From Mesotaenium endlicherianum (Eukaryota > Streptophyta > Zygnematophyceae > Zygnematales > Mesotaeniaceae), in the NCBI GenBank assembly GCA_009602735.1, contig WELA01012539.1:38864-102863 (forward strand): 64,000 nt of DNA, in the 5' to 3' direction. The notes below the pieces were generated by a model that searched no databases, was not told where the DNA came from, and saw nothing but the letters and a program-made list of their open reading frames with translations. Positions 63,073 to 64,000 of this stretch are shown piece by piece; positions within the stretch are counted from its first letter, which is position 1; each line of letters begins with the position of its first letter. The position numbers and the translations under genes were made by a program.

Positions 63073-63234
63073 TCAAGCACCCTGAGAACTGTGGGAGTCG
63101 ACAAAGCGTGCATCGTCAAACACCCATGGCTCATTCTCAAAAAGCTCCCTACCATTCATGGCCACTCTTCCAGCAGCTATGTCCTCCGATCTCTGCCTGG
63201 CGGCTGCTAGAGCTGCCTCGGCAGCCTCTGCATC
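63073..63234 (-). CDS. probable last exon of a host gene (GRELF-motif protein)
   Basis: On the minus strand a pyrimidine-rich acceptor (ctttttcag) is followed by 53 sense codons and a TGA at 63073-63075. The peptide has an Ala/Glu-rich helix (DAEAAEAALAAARQRSEDIA) and then MNGRELFENEPWVFDDARF. The GRELF-acidic pattern recalls the C-terminal part of CCCH zinc-finger DRG-binding (DFRP-type) proteins, but this is a weak resemblance. Upstream exons were not recognised within the remaining ~770 bases. Confidence 0.45.
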   Translation of the reverse strand, partial: DAEAAEAALAAARQRSEDIAAGRVAMNGRELFENEPWVFDDARFVDSHSSQGA

Positions 63235-64000
63235 CTGAAAAAGCACAAGAAACTCGTGGTTGTAAAGAGGCCATTGCTATAGACCATGCAGAAAAGAATG
63301 GATCCAAAAGCCACTGAGCCACTTCTGCGAGATGAAAATGAACGTTTTGTCATCGAGATCAGCGTCAGGCCTTTTTGCAATATGATAGTAAACACATTGT
63401 CCTCTTATCTTGTTCAAGGCCTAGCAAAATGAAACAATTCTACACAAACATCATAAGTTTTCTGCCTGGCAAGAGTCGAAAATCGCAATCAGGATCCACG
63501 TCCTCCTTTCATCAATTAATGGTTCACTACTCAAGAGCTAAGCCACACTCAGTACTTACAATAAATGGTCTACGGAGCACAAACTGTAAAACAAGAAGTT
63601 TGGAGTCGTCATTGACCTTGCAGCGCCCGAGTCTCTACGACTGAACATACACCAAGTAGCCTCCCTGTCCTAATGACTCTAGTAGCAAACTACGTAATCC
63701 ACACCTCTTCTACTCTAACAAGCAAGCGACCAGTGATACAAATCGGGGTATTTCTGGATACGTAGTGTGCATATTGCTAAGGCTGTACTGGGCACGCCTA
63801 CGGGGAACTGTACGTGATCAGTGATAGTAGCCGGTTTTTTGATTGACCTATTTGGGAACTAGCCTAATTCTATGTCTCAGGCACCAGAAGGGAAGCGAGC
63901 AGAGGGACACCTGAACTAAGAGGAAAGACAAAGCAGGCTGACTCTGCACCCTCAAATAAGCGTCCCCAACGGCAAAGTTTCTCCACTGATATAATTGACC
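63235..64000. other. no further gene recognised
   Basis: Probably intron of the minus-strand gene whose last exon is at 63073-63234. No conserved exon, repeat or RNA gene could be supported. Confidence 0.35.

Overview
This is eukaryotic nuclear DNA with GT-AG introns, most likely from a streptophyte (a charophyte-grade alga or an early land plant). The evidence is one well-preserved host gene, a four-exon CCB1 homologue (chloroplast cytochrome b6f assembly factor) that reads very like the land-plant protein, together with Ty3/gypsy chromoviruses whose primer site matches plant initiator Met-tRNA. The species cannot be fixed from the sequence, and a charophyte is only a guess. About 85-90% of the window is retroelement, much of it nested.

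Layout: 1-7141 (+) is a chromovirus (family A, copy A1) that runs off the left edge and carries an unusual extra ORF between pol and the 3' LTR. 7142-11912 (+) is a broken gypsy element (B), and 12045-13258 (+) is a fragment of a relative (F). 13259-14280 has possible host exons. 14281-22923 (-) is chromovirus copy A2. 22950-24663 (-) is a decayed leucine-rich-repeat-like gene. 25862-28441 (+) is a tyrosine-recombinase (DIRS-like) retroelement. 28745-56573 (-) is one very large gypsy element, D, which contains two later insertions: E (33351-38989, +, intact termini, 5-bp target duplication) and A3 (45562-55044, -). A3 itself carries a 1.5-kb terminal-repeat unit, G (45616-47148). 56574-57931 holds a pair of ~180-bp repeats with a strong hairpin. 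58355-62274 (+) is CCB1. 63073-63234 (-) looks like the last exon of another host gene.

The most interesting object is D. Read on the minus strand, without its nested guests (~12.7 kb), it shows gag with zinc knuckles, a long Ala/Pro-rich GC-rich tract, an aspartic protease, a DNMT3-like cytosine-5 DNA methyltransferase domain, reverse transcriptase, RNase H, a gypsy-type integrase and a PHD finger. It therefore carries both a possible DNA-methylation writer and a possible histone-tail reader. Its ends are not ordinary LTRs: block K lies at the 5' end and the order C-K-C at the 3' end, the 'split direct repeat' layout known from PAT/Ngaro tyrosine-recombinase elements, here on an element with a gypsy integrase. 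Element B has the same order of 3' blocks, and G is the simple K-C type unit with its own target duplication, so the layout is probably a property of the lineage. All these elements are broken fossils; E and A3 look youngest.
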